Source: a bacterium
GTDB taxonomy: Bacteria > Patescibacteria > ABY1 > BM507 > VMTK01
Assembly (NCBI GenBank): GCA_030641105.1
Contig: DAOWHZ010000030.1
Coordinates: forward strand, 1 to 12,234
Direction of reading: 5' to 3'
Length of the DNA: 12,234 nt
Every line of letters begins with the position of its first letter. The first letter of the stretch is position 1. Below, in pieces: positions 1 to 5,650 of this stretch. Under the pieces are notes generated by a model. It saw only the letters and a list, made by a program, of their open reading frames with translations, was not told where the DNA came from and did no database searches. A program made the translations under genes and the position numbers.

Positions 1-662
1 CCGTAGTTGACGCGGTAAATCCTTGCGCTTTGGCTGTGCTGATTTTAATGTTAACCGCCATAATAGCTTATAATCCGCATAATCGCAAAAATATAATTTT
101 AGCCGGCTTGGCTTTTGTGGCTTCGGTTTTTGTAATGTATTTATTGTATGGCTTGATTATTATTAAATTTTTGCAATTAATTCAGGCCTTAACAGCGGCG
201 CGATTATGGCTTTATAAAATTCTGGGGACGGCCGCGATTATTCTTGGTGTTTTAAATATTGTGGATTTTATTAAATATAAGCCGGGAAGGTTAGGCACGG
301 AAATGCCATTATTTATGCGGCCAAAAGTGCAAAAAATAATTTCAGGCATTACTTCTCCGGCCGGAGCTTTTAGCGTGGGTATTTTTGTTACTTTGTTTTT
401 ACTGCCTTGCACAATCGGGCCTTATGTTATTGCCGGCGGGATTTTATCAGCCAGGGAAATTGTAGAAACCATACCGCCATTATTATTGTATAATTTAATC
501 TTTGTCGCGCCAATGCTGATTATTATCAGTATTGTTTATTGGGGCTTTAGAAAAGTTGAGGATATTTCGGCTTGGAAGGAAAAAAATATCAATAAATTGC
601 ATTTAGCGGCTGGCGTGATTATGCTTGGACTGGGCGTGGCTATGGTAATGGGGTGGGTTTGA
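1..662 (+). CDS. CcdA/DsbD-like membrane thiol-disulfide electron carrier (5' partial)
   Basis: This is the C-terminal part of a polytopic membrane protein of the CcdA/DsbD transmembrane family, which passes reducing equivalents across the membrane through a pair of intramembrane cysteines. The first available start-like codon is TTG at 30, but the frame is open to the window edge. Upstream codons read V-D-A-V-N-P-C-A, the conserved first Pro-Cys motif, with Cys at 24-26, so the true start lies outside the window. The second Pro-Cys motif, L-L-P-C-T-I-G-P-Y, has its Cys at 408-410. About five or six hydrophobic segments follow each other, with a loop containing K-Y-K-P-G-R between the two motifs. 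The gene ends in TGA. The next + strand gene carries a thioredoxin-like domain that could be its partner (inference). I am sure of the family but not of the exact substrate. Confidence 0.85.
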   Translation, partial: VVDAVNPCALAVLILMLTAIIAYNPHNRKNIILAGLAFVASVFVMYLLYGLIIIKFLQLIQALTAARLWLYKILGTAAIILGVLNIVDFIKYKPGRLGTEMPLFMRPKVQKIISGITSPAGAFSVGIFVTLFLLPCTIGPYVIAGGILSAREIVETIPPLLLYNLIFVAPMLIIISIVYWGFRKVEDISAWKEKNINKLHLAAGVIMLGLGVAMVMGWV

Positions 663-677
663 TTAAGTTAGAAGTAA

Positions 678-713
678 CCTGCCTGCCTGTCCGCGCAGGC
701 GGGCGCAGGCAGG
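678..713. repeat. GC-rich palindrome with CCTGCCTGC/GCAGGCAGG arms
   Basis: Nine-base perfect inverted arms at 678-686 and 705-713 surround an 18-base GC-rich centre. The centre offers an alternative hairpin, GCCTG (685-689) with CAGGC (696-700). It stands out sharply from the AT-rich flanks. Palindromes built on CCTGCC are, from general knowledge, frequent between genes in CPR genomes. It follows the ccdA-like stop by 15 bases and could act in 3'-end formation, but it has no T run. Confidence 0.75.
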
Positions 714-753
714 GAAGTAAGAAGTTAAAATGGTTATATCGCTTTTTCCGCTT

Positions 754-783
754 CGTCAGAGTCTCACGAAGTGGACTCTGACG
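754..783. repeat. Short dispersed palindrome, copy 1 (CGTCAGAGTC family)
   Basis: Ten-base perfect inverted arms, CGTCAGAGTC at 754-763 and GACTCTGACG at 774-783, enclose a 10-base loop. A related palindrome with the same arm sequence occurs at 9897-9929, so this is a dispersed family and not a chance hairpin. The stretch 784-846 beyond it holds only a weak nested palindrome (ATGCG...CGCAT around CTCTGCCAGAG) and no gene. Confidence 0.75.
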
Positions 784-846
784 GTTTAAGATAGTCAATG
801 CGAAGAAACTCTGCCAGAGCAGAACGCATAACGATTTAGTTTTTTA

Positions 847-884
847 GAAAAAAAGAAGCCCTGCGCGTAAAGCTAACAGGGCTT
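847..884 (-). terminator. Strong intrinsic terminator of the - strand transcription unit
   Basis: Read on the - strand, an 8-bp perfect stem AAGCCCTG/CAGGGCTT (arms 877-884 and 856-863) with a 13-base loop is followed by C and seven T residues. This is a textbook rho-independent terminator. It marks the 3' end of the unit that starts near 1205. Confidence 0.9.
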
Positions 885-896
885 GTGGAAAGGTAG

Positions 897-926
897 CTAG
901 GTGAAGCCAAAAATATACGAGGGCAT
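897..926 (-). other. Possible 9-residue ORF with strong Shine-Dalgarno in a hairpin
   Basis: On the - strand, AAAGGAGG stands six bases before an ATG that opens a nine-codon frame (M-P-S-Y-I-F-G-F-T) ending in TAG. The Shine-Dalgarno GAGG and the downstream CCTC pair, placing the ATG in the loop of a small hairpin. It lies between the 47-codon ORF and the terminator. Such a tiny frame can occur by chance, so the call rests on the ribosome-binding site alone. Confidence 0.2.
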
Positions 927-959
927 TTTAGCCTCCTTTAGATGGTCTCGACGGGCCGA

Positions 960-1103
960 TTACAATAAAGTGGATCCCTGTGCCTGGGCAGCTATGGTCG
1001 GTGCCGCTCCGGGAGCGATCGCCGCGGCGACGATACGTGCGCCGGCAGATGTGCGAATTTTTATTCTAAGTCTTGAAATTACATTGGTCGGGCTTCTTGC
1101 CAT
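960..1103 (-). CDS. Possible 47-residue Ala-rich small protein inside the - strand transcript
   Basis: This is an ATG-started frame of 47 codons ending in TAA, preceded at four bases by a purine-rich stretch ending AAGGTG that could serve as a ribosome-binding site. The N-terminal half is basic, with R-L-R-I-K-I-R at residues 11-17. The middle is Ala-rich and moderately hydrophobic (residues 20-41). Codon choice (GCC, GCG, GTC, CGT) is unlike the AT-rich codons of every other gene here, which suggests the GC content serves RNA structure. I do not recognise the product. It is either a small protein from a strongly promoted mRNA or a chance frame in a structured RNA; I slightly favour the latter. 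Confidence 0.25.
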   Translation of the reverse strand: MARSPTNVISRLRIKIRTSAGARIVAAAIAPGAAPTIAAQAQGSTLL

Positions 1104-1211
1104 AAAACACCTTCCTTCCTCCCCATTTTTGGGGACTTGCGGTTTATTTCCCTCGTTAGAGGGATTTAAAAGGGCCTGTGGCTAAAATAGATATTCAGCC
1201 GATTTAAATTT

Positions 1212-1239
1212 ATTATAGCACAAATAAAAAATCTGTCAA
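1212..1239 (-). promoter_or_regulatory. Near-perfect sigma-70-type promoter of the - strand transcript
   Basis: On the - strand the -35 box is TTGACA (1239-1234) and the -10 box is TATAAT (1217-1212), with a 16-base spacer ending in TGC, which gives an extended -10. Both hexamers match the consensus exactly. The predicted start site is near 1205. The 12-base core TGCTATAATAAA also occurs in the promoter at 4117-4128. Confidence 0.9.
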
Positions 1240-1244
1240 CCCCA

Positions 1245-1276
1245 TTGGAGCAAAAAATTAAAAAAAATGCTAATAT
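1245..1276 (+). promoter_or_regulatory. Possible promoter of the YibE/F gene
   Basis: TTGGAG (1245-1250) and TAATAT (1271-1276), the latter preceded by TGC as an extended -10, stand 20 bases apart and 24 bases before the ATG at 1301. The spacer is long, so recognition would rely mainly on the extended -10. This promoter is back-to-back with the - strand promoter at 1212-1239. Confidence 0.4.
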
Positions 1277-1300
1277 TAAGATAAATTAACACTTATTTCT

Positions 1301-2757
1301 ATGAAAAAAATTATTATAATTTTATTTCTACTATTGCCATTATTTGCTTTTGCAGATAACAGCCGTGTTAATGTTTATTTTTTTATAGTAATGACTGCGC
1401 TCATTGTTTTGCGGAAAAGGAATTTATTAAGGACTTGGCAAAAAAAATTCCTGAAATAAAATTGTTTATTTTTGAAACACAAGACAATCAGGATAATGCA
1501 AATTTATTAGAAACACTTAGCCAAAAATTTGACTTGGGCGTTTTAAATGTTCCTTTGTTAGTAGTGGGCGATAAAATTTTTCCTGATTTTCATAGGACTG
1601 ACAATAGAGAAAAGGAAATTAGAGCCATTATTAAAGACTATTTAACTCATGGCTATAAAGATATTGTGGTTCAATCAATAGATAGTAATGAGGATAAACA
1701 AACTTTGGTTTTTGCCCAATTAAATAATGAACTGCAAGATAAAATTTTTAAAGCAGAAGTGATTGAAATAATTAAACAGCAGCAGACTACTTTGCCTGAT
1801 GGCGTAATAGTGGAGCAACAGGATTTGTTATTGCGCGGACTGGAAAAAGAATTTAAGGACAGGGAAATTAAGTTTAAAGGAATTGGCGAATTTGATGTAA
1901 TAAAGAAACATATTTATCAAGTCGGGGATAAAGTTTTAGTCGCAGCCGCAGTTGATCATCAAGGCAATGTCCAATATTATATCACTGATTACATTAGAAC
2001 CAGCAGTTTATGGTGGCTGGCGCTTGTTTTTGTTTTGTCGTTATTTATTGTCGGCGGATGGAAAGGATTGCGCTCGCTATTGGCTTTAGCAGCAACTTTT
2101 TTTGTTATTGTTAAATACATTATTCCCAGTATTTTATCCGGCGCCAGCCCGCTGCTTACTGTTTTAATCGGCTCTTTGATTATTTTGTTAATCATAATTT
2201 ATTTAACTGAAGGTTTTCGCGCCCGGTCGCATATTACCGTTATCAGCATATTATTTAGTTTAATAATTACAATTTTTTTGTCATGGTTTTTTGTCGGCTT
2301 AACTAAGTTAACTGGCTTGGCCAGTGAAGAAGCGGCATTTTTAATTAATATTGGAGAACAAGTGATAAATTTTAAAGGATTGCTCTTGGCCGGCATTATT
2401 ATCGGCGCGCTGGGCGTTTTAGATGATGTGGTGATTTCGCAAGTAGCCACAGTTGAACAGCTTGCTAAAGCTAATTCACAGCAATCTCGCGGCGAAATTT
2501 TTAAGCGAGCTTACAAAGTGGGCGTGTCTCATATCAACTCTATGACCAATACTTTGTTTTTGGCTTATGTCGGTGTTTCACTGCCTTTGCTAATTTTATT
2601 TGTCAGCGGCCAAAGCGCTTTTACTAATTGGCGGCAAGTTATTAATAACGAAGCTATTGCCACGGAAATTGTCAGAACTTTGGCTGGCAGTATTGGTTTG
2701 ATTTTGGCTGTGCCAATTGCAACTGCCATGGCTGTCTGGTGGTTTGGAAGAAAATAA
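1301..2757 (+). pseudogene. Thioredoxin-like/YibE/F membrane protein, frameshifted at a T7 run
   Basis: ATG at 1301 opens a signal peptide (M-K-K-I-I-I-I-L-F, cleavable near residue 18) and a thioredoxin-fold start, V-N-V-Y-F-F. In the T7 run at 1378-1384 the frame then breaks; this frame stops at 1457-1459. One extra T would restore F-F-Y-S-N-D-C-A-H-C, a CxxC motif with Cys codons at 1396-1398 and 1405-1407, and join it to the long frame ending at 2757 (about 485 residues in all). The N-V-P segment further on fits the cis-proline of thioredoxin folds. The C-terminal half is a YibE/F domain of about eight hydrophobic helices with G-V-L-D-D-V-V-I-S-Q and S-H-I-N-S-M-T-N-T, typical of that family, whose function is poorly known. 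TTG at 1435 could start an isolated product but would lack both signal peptide and CxxC. The break may be a sequencing error, a real mutation or slippage. A ccdA-like gene lies upstream. Confidence 0.85.
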
Positions 2758-2785
2758 GAATTAAAAAGTAAGAAGATAAAAATAA

Positions 2786-2807
2786 GAATGTAGGTTATGC
2801 CTCATTC
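2786..2807. terminator. Probable bidirectional terminator between convergent genes
   Basis: GAATG...CATTC and AGG...CCT pair into an eight-bp stem with a one-base bulge and a TTATG loop. On the + strand TGTTTT follows; on the - strand TTATTTTT follows. It lies between the + strand YibE/F gene and the - strand guanylate-kinase-like gene and slightly overlaps the latter's stop codon. Confidence 0.5.
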
Positions 2808-3392
2808 TGTTTTAAGGCAATAGCCTTCTTTTTTAATGATTTTTTTTACTTCATTTATCACCTCTTTAAGCTTGTCTTGCCTGTTAATTACAATATAGTC
2901 ATAAAAAGACGCTTCATTTTTGATTTCTTGTTCCGCGCAATTCAACCTTTTTTTTAGCTCATCTTTTGAAATTTTTTTATCCCGGGCCAATTGCCGTTTC
3001 TTCAAACTTGCCAATGAATCCGGCTTAATAAATATTGTTGTGGCATTATAATTTTTCTTATAATATTTAGCTCCAACTATATCAGAATTAACAATAATAT
3101 TATACCCTTTTTTTAATTTAGCTTCCATGTCGGGCCTATAGCTTCCGTAATATACATTTCTATTTTCTACAAACGTATATTCTATTATATTACCTTTTTT
3201 TACCTCTTTGTTAAATTTTGGCACAGAAAAAAAATAATAATCTTTCTTGTCTTTTTCGTTAAGCCGGGGCTTTCTTGTGGTGGCTGTTATAAGTCCTTTA
3301 AATAAAGGGAAGCATTTAATTATTTCATTTGTGATCGTGCTTTCCCCCACTCCGGTAGGACCTGCAATAACAAGAATTTTTTTTTGTTTCAT
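2802..3392 (-). CDS. gmk: Guanylate-kinase-like protein with altered Walker A motif
   Basis: The 196-residue product has the usual guanylate kinase length and order of motifs. Guanylate kinase phosphorylates GMP to GDP with ATP in the cytoplasm. P-loop G-P-T-G-V-G-E-S-T is at 11-19, the GMP-binding T-T-R-K-P-R at 38-43 with Glu46, D-Y at 51-52, E-Y at 71-72 and Y-Y-G at 81-83. The lid arginines are Arg133 and Arg137, and R-L at 149-150 precedes Y-D-Y-I-V-I-N at 164-170. The invariant Walker A lysine is Glu17 (codon GAA), a single-base change from AAA, and D-x-Q-G-A of the family reads D-I-V-G-A (104-108). Either activity is impaired, the base is wrong, or the protein has another role. The start follows the rluA-type stop by four bases with no Shine-Dalgarno, so the two genes look co-transcribed. 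The gene is richer in Lys and AAA than its neighbours. Confidence 0.85.
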   Translation of the reverse strand: MKQKKILVIAGPTGVGESTITNEIIKCFPLFKGLITATTRKPRLNEKDKKDYYFFSVPKFNKEVKKGNIIEYTFVENRNVYYGSYRPDMEAKLKKGYNIIVNSDIVGAKYYKKNYNATTIFIKPDSLASLKKRQLARDKKISKDELKKRLNCAEQEIKNEASFYDYIVINRQDKLKEVINEVKKIIKKEGYCLKTE

Positions 3393-3396
3393 AATA

Positions 3397-4113
3397 TTAT
3401 TTTACATGCTTTAAAAAATTTTTTAATTCTTCTGGCAGTTCAATTATAAATGTTTTTTGCTCTTTATCCAAATCTGTAAATGATAATTTTGTGGCTACTA
3501 AAAAAATTCTACCTAAATTCAATTTTTTATTTTTTTCTCGTGTTTTTTTAGTGCTATACAAATCATCACCCACCACTGGGTGTCCATAAGCTGACAGATG
3601 AACCCTGATTTGATGAGTGCGGCCGGTTTTGATTTTAACTTTTAACAAGGTGTAATTAATAAATCTTTTAATCACTTCAAATTCAGTAATAGCTTGCCTG
3701 CCTTCTTCAGTGAATTTTCCTTTAGTAGTAAAAGGTAAAGCAGCCATTTTATGCCCTTTGCTGCTTCTTTGAATTGGAAAATTAATTTCATCCTCATCCT
3801 TTTCAATTTTGCCATAAACCAAAGCGGTATAAATTTTAATAATTGTTCTATCCTGAAACTGTTTTTTAAGATGATCAAAATATGCTTGTGTTTTAGTAAT
3901 TACCATTAATCCCGATACTTGTTTGTCCAAGCGATGCATAATGCCCGGGCGGATTGGATCTTCTCCAATTTTAATCAACTCCGGATATTTTTTTAATAAT
4001 TGGTCAGCTAAAGTTGGTTCTTTAATATGATCAGCGCCATGAACAAGCAAGCCAGCTGGTTTGTTGATTACTAAAAAATTTTTATCCTCAAAAATTTTTT
4101 TATATTTTATCAT
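3397..4113 (-). CDS. RluA/RluD-family pseudouridine synthase
   Basis: This enzyme isomerises specific uridines in RNA, usually 23S rRNA or tRNA, to pseudouridine. The catalytic signature H-R-L-D-K-Q-V-S-G is at residues 60-68 with the catalytic Asp at 63. Upstream N-K-P-A-G-L-L-V-H (17-25) and downstream G-R-T-H-Q-I-R-V-H-L and G-D-D-L-Y complete the family pattern. At 238 residues it is a catalytic domain with no N-terminal S4 domain. I chose ATG at 4113, not the upstream in-frame ATG at 4152. The -10 box TATAAT at 4120-4125 lies between the two, and residues added by the longer version (M-K-I-L-L-Y-F...) match nothing in the family. The same upstream stretch is terminator and promoter. The gene leads a two-gene unit with the guanylate-kinase-like gene. 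The exact target uridine cannot be told. Confidence 0.9.
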   Translation of the reverse strand: MIKYKKIFEDKNFLVINKPAGLLVHGADHIKEPTLADQLLKKYPELIKIGEDPIRPGIMHRLDKQVSGLMVITKTQAYFDHLKKQFQDRTIIKIYTALVYGKIEKDEDEINFPIQRSSKGHKMAALPFTTKGKFTEEGRQAITEFEVIKRFINYTLLKVKIKTGRTHQIRVHLSAYGHPVVGDDLYSTKKTREKNKKLNLGRIFLVATKLSFTDLDKEQKTFIIELPEELKNFLKHVK

Positions 4114-4119
4114 AGTTTT

Positions 4120-4128
4120 ATTATAGCA
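4120..4128 (-). promoter_or_regulatory. Extended -10 promoter placing the start site at the rluA-type ATG
   Basis: TGC plus TATAAT on the - strand ends six bases before the ATG at 4113, so transcription would begin at or next to the A of the start codon and give a leaderless mRNA. No good -35 is seen at the usual distance (TTGAAA is 21 bases upstream). The 12-base core TGCTATAATAAA equals that of the promoter at 1209-1220. Confidence 0.75.
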
Positions 4129-4153
4129 TAAAAAATAAAGCAATATTTTCAAT

Positions 4154-4180
4154 AAAAAAGGGCGTTTTATTTAACGCCCT
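4154..4180 (-). terminator. Intrinsic terminator of the polysaccharide operon
   Basis: On the - strand an eight-bp perfect stem AGGGCGTT/AACGCCCT (arms 4180-4173 and 4166-4159) with a six-base loop runs straight into TTTTTT. It lies nine bases after the stop of the 73-residue gene and separates that operon from the rluA-type promoter. Confidence 0.9.
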
Positions 4181-4189
4181 GTTTGAGTT

Positions 4190-4411
4190 TTACCAATACC
4201 GTAATCCATGCTCTTTAAGGTACTCGCGGATTTTCGGGTGTGGGGGACGACATGACCCCACTTTATGCAAAATAGTATTATAGCAAACAGGTTTCCCTGT
4301 TGCTACTTTTGCTTTTGCAAAAGCAGATTTTTGACCTCTGGCATTTACTTTTACAATTATATCCGCTACATCACCTGGATATAAAATTACATATGTTTCC
4401 TTTTTTGCCAC
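4190..4411 (-). CDS. Small conserved-looking protein of unknown function, 73 residues, GTG start
   Basis: I do not recognise this protein. It is basic (M-A-K-K-E-T-Y-V at the start, ending H-G-L-R-Y-W) and has no membrane segment. C-x5-H-x4-C-x3-H in the C-terminal half (P-V-C-Y-N-T through P-P-H-P) could bind a metal, which is inference from spacing alone. A longer version from ATG at 4450 exists, but GTG at 4411 has the Shine-Dalgarno AAGGGGGGTGAT at 4427-4416, by far the best in the window, and the longer version's first residues come from that site. It is the last gene of the flippase/glycosyltransferase unit, 31 bases after the glycosyltransferase, and is followed by a strong terminator. 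The strong ribosome-binding site suggests high translation and perhaps a housekeeping nucleic-acid-binding role rather than sugar chemistry. Confidence 0.75.
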   Translation of the reverse strand: MAKKETYVILYPGDVADIIVKVNARGQKSAFAKAKVATGKPVCYNTILHKVGSCRPPHPKIREYLKEHGLRYW

Positions 4412-4415
4412 AAAT

Positions 4416-4427
4416 ATCACCCCCCTT
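4416..4427 (-). promoter_or_regulatory. Very strong Shine-Dalgarno that decides a GTG start
   Basis: AAGGGGGGTGAT on the - strand differs by one base from AAGGAGGTGAT, the full complement of the usual 16S rRNA 3' end. It sits eight bases (counted from the G run) before GTG at 4411. Most other genes here have no recognisable site, so this one is exceptional. Confidence 0.85.
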
Positions 4428-4442
4428 GTTTTTTTAATGTTC

Positions 4443-5606
4443 TTAAACATTGATTATTTTTTCAAATTGTCTTACCATATTATCAATCCTAAAATATTTG
4501 TCAACCCTTTCTTTGGCTTCTTTGCCTAATTTAAGCCGTAAGTGTTTGTTTTGTTGCAACCTAATAATTTGTTGAGCCAATGTTTCATTATTATTTCCAA
4601 TTAAAAAACCAGTTTTATTCTCTTGCACAACATCTTCCAGCCCAAAATTGCTTGGTCCGATTACTGGCAGGCCAGATGCCATGGCGTGAAGACAAACATC
4701 AAAATCAGTTAAATTTGGCGTTTCGCTGGTAAGAACAAGGACATCAAAACTGTCTAACCATTTTTTTAAGTGTGCTTGTCCGCTTTGTTTGAGTGAGTCT
4801 GTTCCTCCGACAAACCAAACCAAGCTGTCAATTCCCATTTTTTTAGCTAACCAAATTAAACTTTTCTTTTCAGCTCCATCGCCAACAACAATTAGCTGAA
4901 GATTAGGAATAACTGTTAAACAAATTTTAACAGCTCGGAATAAAGTTTCAATATTTTGTTGATAATCCAAATCTGTGACTGTGCCAACAGTAAAGTATTT
5001 GCGATGAAAATTACCTTGATTGGTCTGGGCTAATTTATTGAAAATAGTATCTTGGCGCCTGAATTGATTTAATTTAATCCCCGGGTTAACTATATTAATA
5101 TTACCTTCATTTAAACCCAACTGTTTAAGTTGAATTTTGGTTAAACCAGTAAAGCCGACAGCAACAGCCCATTTAAAATTAAATTTATAAAGCCAGAGCA
5201 AAAATTTATTTTTAGCTTTATAATTCATATTAGGCAATTCTAACCAAATGATTTTAATCCCTAAAATTTTAGCAATTGGCGTGATAATTATTTTTTCATT
5301 CCAATTTAAACAAATTGCAGTAGATATTCTTTGGGAATGCGCCGAGTACGATAAATAAACTAAATACATCAAATATAAAATTGGCAGCAAGCAAATAAAA
5401 ATAAATACATTAAATTTGTTATTTAAGTTGGGTCCAAAATATATTTTTTTAGCCGGCCAGTTTTTTTGTTTAAACTGGTTGTATAAATCAGTAAATGATG
5501 AGAGCAGATAAAAATTATAGCCCCTTTGGTTTATTTCTGCAAAAAGATTAATCAAGGGCTGATTATTATTAGGAGATGAATTGATTATTAAAATATTTTT
5601 TGGCAT
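4443..5606 (-). CDS. Family-4-like glycosyltransferase, membrane-associated
   Basis: The 387-residue product has the two-domain GT-B layout. GT4 enzymes move a sugar from an activated donor to a growing glycan, usually at the inner face of the membrane. The N-terminal domain begins I-L-I-I-N-S-S-P. A hydrophobic stretch at about 66-88 is probably a membrane-inserted segment. The C-terminal donor domain has V-N-P-G-I (173-177), V-G-D-G (241-244) and A-M-A-S-G-L-P-V-I-G (308-317), the last a GT4 hallmark. The conserved E-x7-E motif is degenerate: the second Glu, normally just before A-M-A, is His307, and the first is absent. Donor binding or retention chemistry may therefore differ. It lies 44 bases after the flippase stop in one operon, consistent with surface-glycan assembly. 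Specificity cannot be read from sequence. Confidence 0.8.
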   Translation of the reverse strand: MPKNILIINSSPNNNQPLINLFAEINQRGYNFYLLSSFTDLYNQFKQKNWPAKKIYFGPNLNNKFNVFIFICLLPILYLMYLVYLSYSAHSQRISTAICLNWNEKIIITPIAKILGIKIIWLELPNMNYKAKNKFLLWLYKFNFKWAVAVGFTGLTKIQLKQLGLNEGNINIVNPGIKLNQFRRQDTIFNKLAQTNQGNFHRKYFTVGTVTDLDYQQNIETLFRAVKICLTVIPNLQLIVVGDGAEKKSLIWLAKKMGIDSLVWFVGGTDSLKQSGQAHLKKWLDSFDVLVLTSETPNLTDFDVCLHAMASGLPVIGPSNFGLEDVVQENKTGFLIGNNNETLAQQIIRLQQNKHLRLKLGKEAKERVDKYFRIDNMVRQFEKIINV

Positions 5607-5650
5607 AAAGATTAATAAATAGTAAATAGATAATTCAAAAAAATATTTTT

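Larger units (their letters stand above)
848..1205 (-). ncRNA. Unidentified ~355-nt stand-alone transcript, probably a structured RNA
   Basis: A consensus promoter (1212-1239) and a strong terminator (847-884) bracket about 355 bases on the - strand. The unit is clearly richer in GC than the surroundings. Several local hairpins follow from the 5' end: GGCTGAA/TTTAGCC, CCCTC/GAGGG with a TAAC loop, TCCCC/GGGGA, TCGC/GCGA and CGCTC/GAGCG. Nine bases, AAGAAGCCC (- strand, 1098-1090), are exactly complementary to GGGCTTCTT in the terminator (861-853), so an alternative fold is possible. I could not match it to tmRNA (no T-arm/CCA end), RNase P RNA or SRP RNA from their conserved motifs. Two short ORFs with good Shine-Dalgarno sequences lie inside (960-1103 and 897-926), so a small-protein mRNA or a dual-function RNA remains possible. 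A housekeeping RNA too divergent for me to recognise is also possible. Confidence 0.6.

Noticed and set aside
901..1185. + strand frame of 94 codons starting with GTG
   Set aside because: It lies antisense to the strongly promoted - strand transcript, has no + strand promoter or ribosome-binding site, and its composition reflects the GC-rich structured DNA.
848..1205. tmRNA, RNase P RNA or SRP RNA identity for the - strand transcript
   Set aside because: Length fits the first two, but I find no tRNA-like T-arm and CCA end, no P4-type GAGGAAAGUCC/ACAGAA pair, and no CCGGAAGGAAGCAGCC-like SRP loop. GGAAGGAAGG alone is not enough.
4114..4152. Longer start for the rluA-type gene at ATG 4152
   Set aside because: The added stretch coincides with the -10 promoter and adjoins the upstream terminator, and the extra residues fit no family pattern.
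4412..4450. Longer start for the 73-residue gene at ATG 4450
   Set aside because: The added codons are the Shine-Dalgarno of the GTG start and overlap the glycosyltransferase end.
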